Assembly: GCF_024298965.1 (NCBI RefSeq)
Contig: NZ_CP085193.1
Location: 9,734,001 to 9,798,000, forward strand
Reading direction: 5' to 3'
Length of the DNA: 64,000 nucleotides
DNA from: Streptomyces rapamycinicus NRRL 5491
GTDB taxonomy: Bacteria > Actinomycetota > Actinomycetes > Streptomycetales > Streptomycetaceae
Part shown: one piece after another, positions 56,701-62,700 of the stretch
Layout of the letters: each line of letters starts with the position of its first letter
Numbering within the stretch: position 1 is the first letter of the stretch
The notes under the pieces: generated by a model
The model's database searches: none
What the model saw: the letters and a program-made list of their open reading frames with translations, nothing else
What the model was told of the DNA's origin: nothing
Position numbers and translations under genes: made by a program

Positions 56701-59700
56701 CCGGCGACCGGGTGCTGATCCACGCGGCGTCCGGCGGGGTCGGCATGGCGGCGGTCCGGCTGGCGCTGGCGGCCGGGGCCGAGGTGTTCGCGACGGCGAG
56801 CCCGGCCAAGCAGGCCACGGTGGCCGAACTGGGCGTGACACGCATCGCTTCCTCGCGTACGGCGGATTTCGCGGGCGAGTTCGGCCAGGTCGATGTCGTG
56901 CTGAACTCGTTGACCGGCGAGTTGCTGGACGCGTCGCTGGGGATGCTGGCTGACGGCGGCCGGTTCGTCGAGCTGGGCAAGACCGACATCCGTGATCCGC
57001 GGCAGGTCCCGTTCGACGTGGCGGATCTGGCCCCGGACCGGCTCGCGGAGATGTGGCAGCGGGTCCTGGAGCAGGTCGAGCCGCTGCCGGTCACGGTGTG
57101 GCCGGCCGCCCAGGCGGGCGCGGCGCTGCGGTTCATGAGCCAGGCCCGGCACGTGGGCAAGATCGTGCTGCGTCTGCCCGGCATGGGCGACGGCTCGGTG
57201 CTGATCACCGGCGGCACCGGAACGCTGGGCGGCCTGGTCGCCCGGCATCTGGTGGACCGGCACGGGGTGCGGGATCTGGTGCTGGTCAGCCGGTCGGGGC
57301 CGGCTGCGCCCGGTGCGGCTGAACTGGCCGCTGAGCTGGAGCTGGCCGGGGCGCGGGTGCGGGTCGTCGCGGCGGACTTGTCCAACCGCGCCGCGGTCGA
57401 CGCGCTGGTGGCGAACATCGCGGATCTGTCCGGGGTGGTGCACGCGGCCGGCGTGCTCGAGGACATGCCGGTGACCTCGGTGACCAGCGAGTCGCTGGCC
57501 CGGGTGCTGGCCGCCAAGGCCGAGACGGCCTGGCACATGCACGAGGCCACGGCCGGCCGGGACCTGCGGATGTTCGTGCTGTTCTCGTCGCTGGCGGGGC
57601 TGCTCGGCAATCCCGGACAGGGCAACTACGCCGCGGCCAATTCCTATCTGGATGCCCTCGCCGCGCACCGGACGGCCCTTGGGTTGCCGACGGTGTCCAT
57701 CGCCTGGGGTCTGTGGGAGCAGCGCAGTGCCATGACCGGTGCGCTGGCCGAGGTTGACCGGGCCCGGCTGGCGCGTGGCGGTGGTGTGGTGCTGGGTACC
57801 GGACAGGCATTGGGCCTGCTGGACCGGGCGCTGAGCATCGGTCGGCCGGTGGTGGCGGCGGGCTTGGACGTGGGTGCGGTCCGGGGCGCCATCGCGGCCG
57901 GGACGCCGGTACCGACGGTGCTGCTCGGCCTGGGCCGTCCGCCGCGTCGCGCCATCGCGGCCGCCGCGGGATCGACCAGTGTGCTGGGCCGTCGCCTGCT
58001 GGGCCTGGGCGAAGCCGAGCGGTTGCGCGTCCTGCTGGATCTGGTGCGTGAGCACGCGGCGGTGGTGCTGGGCCACGGTGATGCGAGCGGCGTGGAGTCC
58101 GGGCGGGCGTTCCGGGATCTCGGCTTCGACTCGCTGACGGCGGTGGAGTTGCGGAACCGGCTTGCCACCGCGGCCGGGCTGACGCTGCCGGCCACGGTGG
58201 TCTTCGACTACCCCACACCACAAGCGCTGGCCGATTACCTGCTGGGGCGGGTGACCGGTGCGGCCCCGGCCGCCGTGGCGGTCGCACCCGCGTCACGGTC
58301 GGTGGACGAGCCGGTCGCTATCGTGTCGATGGCGTGCCGTTATCCGGGTGGGGTGGCCTCCCCGGAGGACTTGTGGCGGCTGGTGTCCGAGGGTGTGGAC
58401 GCGGTGGGTGACTTCCCGGCCGATCGCGGCTGGGAGACGGAGTCTGCCGGGTATGCGCGGGTGGGTGGTTTCCTGTCCGGTGCGGCGGACTTCGACGCGG
58501 AGTTCTTCGGGATCTCGCCGCGTGAGGCGGTGGCGATGGATCCGCAGCAGCGGCTGCTGCTGGAGGTGTCCTGGGAGGCCCTGGAACGGGGCGGCTTCGA
58601 CCCGACCGGGCTGCGCGGCTCCGACACCGGGGTCTTCGCCGGTCTGGCCTTCCAGGGCTACGAATCGCAGCTGTCCGACGGTGACGGCAGCGGTTTCCGG
58701 CTGACCGGAAACACGACGAGTGTGGCGTCCGGCCGGGTGGCGTACGCGTTCGGCCTGGAGGGTCCGGCGGTCACGATCGATACGGCGTGTTCGTCGTCGC
58801 TGGTGGCGATGCACCTGGCGGCTCAGGCGCTGCGGAACGGGGAGTGCTCGCTGGCGCTGGCCGGGGGCGTGACGGTGATGGCCACCCCGGGGACGTTCGC
58901 GGAGTTCGCGGTGCAGGGCGGGCTGGCGTCGGACGGCCGGTGCAAGGCGTTCTCGGACGAGGCGGACGGCACCGGCTGGGGTGAGGGCGTCGGGGTGGTG
59001 GTGCTGGAGCGTTTGTCGGAGGCGCGGCGGCTCGGGCATCCGGTGCTGGCGGTGCTGCGCGGCAGCGCGGTGAACCAGGACGGGGCCAGCAATGGGCTGT
59101 CGGCTCCCAATGGTCCGTCCCAGGAGCGTGTCATTCGCCGGGCCCTGGCCGATGCCCGGCTGACCCCGGGCGGTATCGATGCGGTCGAGGGGCACGGGAC
59201 CGGGACGCAACTCGGGGACCCGATCGAGGCGCAGGCGTTGCTGGCGACCTACGGGCAGGACCGGTCGCAGGAGCGGCCGCTGTGGCTGGGGTCGGTGAAG
59301 TCGAATATCGGCCACACTCAGGCCGCCGCCGGCGTGGCCGGTGTGATCAAGATGGTCGAGGCGATGCGGCACGAGACGCTGCCGCCGACGCTGCACGCCG
59401 ATGAGGCGTCGTCGCATGTGGACTGGTCGGCCGGGGATGTGCTGCTGCTGAACGAACCGCGGTCCTGGAAGGCCGATGGACGGCCGCGCCGGGCCGGGGT
59501 GTCGTCGTTCGGGATCAGCGGCACGAACGCCCATGTGATCCTCGAAGAAGCTCCCGTTGAGCCGGTTGTGGCTCCGTCGGCGGAGCCGGTGGTGACCGGT
59601 GGTGTGGTGCCGTGGGTGTTGTCGGCGCGGTCGGACGCGGGATTGCGGGCGCTGGCAGGTCGGCTGTCCTCGGATGTCCCCGCTGGGGCCGACATCGCGG

Positions 59701-62700
59701 ATGTGGCGGGGTCGCTGGCGCGGGGCCGGGCCGGTCTGGAGTTCCGGGCGGTGGCGCTGGGCGCCGACCGTGCGGAACTGGACGAGGGCCTGACGCGGGT
59801 GGAGCCGGTCGGGGCGGCGGCCCGGGGCCCGGTGGCGTGGGTGTTCCCGGGTCAGGGGTCGCAGTGGAGTGGTATGGGGCGTGAGTTGGCGGAGTGTTCG
59901 CCGGTGTTCGCGGGTGTGCTTGACGAAGTGTGTGTGGTGGCGGATCCGTTGCTGGGCCGTTCGCTGCGGGAGGTGATGTTCTCGGGGGCCGAGGTGCATC
60001 AGACCGCGTTCACGCAGGTTGCGGTGTTCGCGTTCGAGGCTGGCCTGGCGGCGGTGGCGCGGGCGGCGGGTCTGGAGCCTGATTTTGTGGCTGGTCATTC
60101 GGTTGGTGAGGTGACGGCGGCGTATGTGGCGGGTGCGGTGTCGCTGGAAGACGCGGTGCGGTTGTTGGTGGCGCGGGGTGGGTTGATGCAGGCGTTGCCG
60201 TCGGGTGGGGCGATGGCCGCGGTGCAGGCTGGCGTGCGGGAAGTGGATCTCTCCGGTCTGGAGGACCGGGTCGCGGTGGCGGCGGTGAACAGCTCGTCGG
60301 CCGTGGTGCTCTCCGGTGACCGGGACGCCGTCGAGGAGGCGGTGGGCCGTCTGCCCGGTCGGAAGGTGCATTGGCTGGAGGTCAGTCACGCGTTCCACTC
60401 TCCGTTGATGCGCCCGATCGCCGATGAGCTCGCGCAGGTGGTGTCGGGGATTCGGTTCTCCGAGCCGCGGGTGCCGCTGGTGTCGGCGGTCACCGGCGGT
60501 GTGGTCGGGGCGGACGTGCTGGGCGACCCGGGGCATTGGGTCGAGCAGGCGATGGGTACGGTCCGGTTCCACGACGCCATCCGCTACTTGCACGGGCGTG
60601 GCACGGCCGGGTTCCTTGAGGTCGGCCCGGACCGGGTGTTGTCGGCCGTGGTCTACGACGGCGGTGGCAGCGGGGTGTGGGCGGCCGGTCTGGCTGAACG
60701 TGAGAACGCTGGGGTTCGTCGTTTGCTGGCCGGTCTCGCTGAGGTGTGGACCCATGGCGCGGCGGTGGACTGGACCCGCCTGATCCCCGTCGGCCGTCAG
60801 GTGGTGCTGCCGACGTATCCGTTCCAGCACCGCCGCTACTGGGCGTCCGGTGGCGGCACGGGCCGGAGCACCGCGGGGCACCCGCTGTTGGACAGCGCGG
60901 TGCGGCTGGCCGAGGACGCCGGCTGGGTGCTGTCGGGCCGGGTGTCGGCGGGGACGAGCCCGTGGCTGGCCGATCACGCGGTGTCGGGGACAGTTCTGGT
61001 GCCCGGGGCGGCGCTGGCCGAGTTGGTGCTGCACGCTGGGGATCGGGCTGGGCTGCCGGCGATCGGGGAGATCACGTTCGAGCAGCCGATAGTGCTCAAC
61101 GGCCACGGCCCGGTCGATTTCCAGGTGCGGGTCGACGGGGACAGGGCGAGCGTCTTCTCCCGTACGGGAGAGCAGTGGATCCGGCACGCCACTGCCACCC
61201 TGGCCGACCCGGTCGGGACGGTGGCCGGTCTGGACGGGCAGTGGCCTCCGACCGGGGCGGAGCCGCTGCCGGACGTGGACACCTACGAGGTCATCTCGGC
61301 ACGGGGGTTCGACTACGGGCCCGCGTTCCGTGGCCTGCGGGCCGCCTGGCGGCTCGGCGCGGACCTGTACGCCGAGGTGGAACTCCCCGCCGCCGTGGGG
61401 GAGGGGCAGGACGGGTTCGCGATCCACCCGGCGCTACTGGACGCGGTCCTGCACGCCCTCATCGCCGCCGGGTACGGCAACGGGGTGCTGTTGCCGTTCG
61501 CGTGGCGGGATGTGCGGTTGCACGCCACCGGGGCGTCGGCGCTGCGGGTGCGGCTGAGCCCGGCCGGGCCGGACGCCGTCTCTCTGCTGGCCGTCGACGG
61601 CGAAGGCCAGCCGGTGGTATCGGCCGCCGCGATGATTTCCCGGTCCGCCGATGTCAGTCGGCTGGCCGCCCCCGGCCAGGCCGCGGGCCCCGGCTTGCTG
61701 GCCCTGGAATGGGCACCGGTCGATCCCGTACCCGAGGCGGAGCGGATGCCGGTGCGGGTGGGATCCGAACTGGACCTGCCCGAGGTGGCGGCCGAGCCGC
61801 TGATCGCCTGGGCTGAACCGGCGGACGTACCCGAGGCTCTGGCCCTGGTGCAGGGCTGGCTGGCGGCCGGCTACCCGGCCGGGTCACGCCTGGCGGTCCG
61901 CACCCGTGACGCGGTGTCGGCGGCGGACGGGGACACCGTGGCCGGGCTGGAGTCGGCGGGGATCTGGGGCCTGGTCCGGTCGGCGATGGCCGAGCACCCG
62001 GACGCGGGCCTGGTGCTGCTCGATGTCGACGGCCGTCCCGAGTCCGAGGCGATCGCCGACGCGGCCACGGCCACCGGGGAAAGGGAAATCGCCGTGCGCG
62101 GCGGGGCCGCTCTGGCGCCGCGGTTGCGACCGATAGCGGCCAGCCGACCGGCCACCGGGCCCGCCCTCGACGGCACGGTCCTGATCACTGGTGGGACCGG
62201 AACGCTCGGCGGCCTGGTCGCCCGGCACCTGGTGGACCGGCACAGCGTGCGGGACCTGGTATTGGTCAGCCGTTCCGGACCGGACGCGCCCGGCGCCACC
62301 GAACTCGCTGCCGAACTGGAGGCGACCGGCGCACGAGTGCGGATCGTGGCCGCGGACCTGTCCGACCGTGCCGCGGTGGACGCGCTGATGGCGGACACCT
62401 CGGATCTGGCCGGTGTGGTGCACGCGGCGGGAGTCGTCGAGGACATGGCGGTGACCTCGCTGGACCCCGCGTCGCTGGACCGGGTGCTGGCGGCCAAGGC
62501 GGACGCGGCCAGGCACCTGCACGAGGCCACCGCCGGACGGGACCTGCGGATGTTCGTGCTGTTCTCGTCCCTGTCGGGACTGCTGGGCGGCGCGGGGCAG
62601 GCCAACTACGCGGCGGCCAACACCTATCTGGACGCTCTCGCCGCCCACCGGACGGCCCAGGGACTGCCCGCCGTCTCGATCGCCTGGGGCCTGTGGGAGC

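Noticed and set aside
58293..61427. Antisense open frame of about 1,040 codons
   Set aside because: Same GC artefact opposite module 3; composition repeats that of the other PKS antisense frame.
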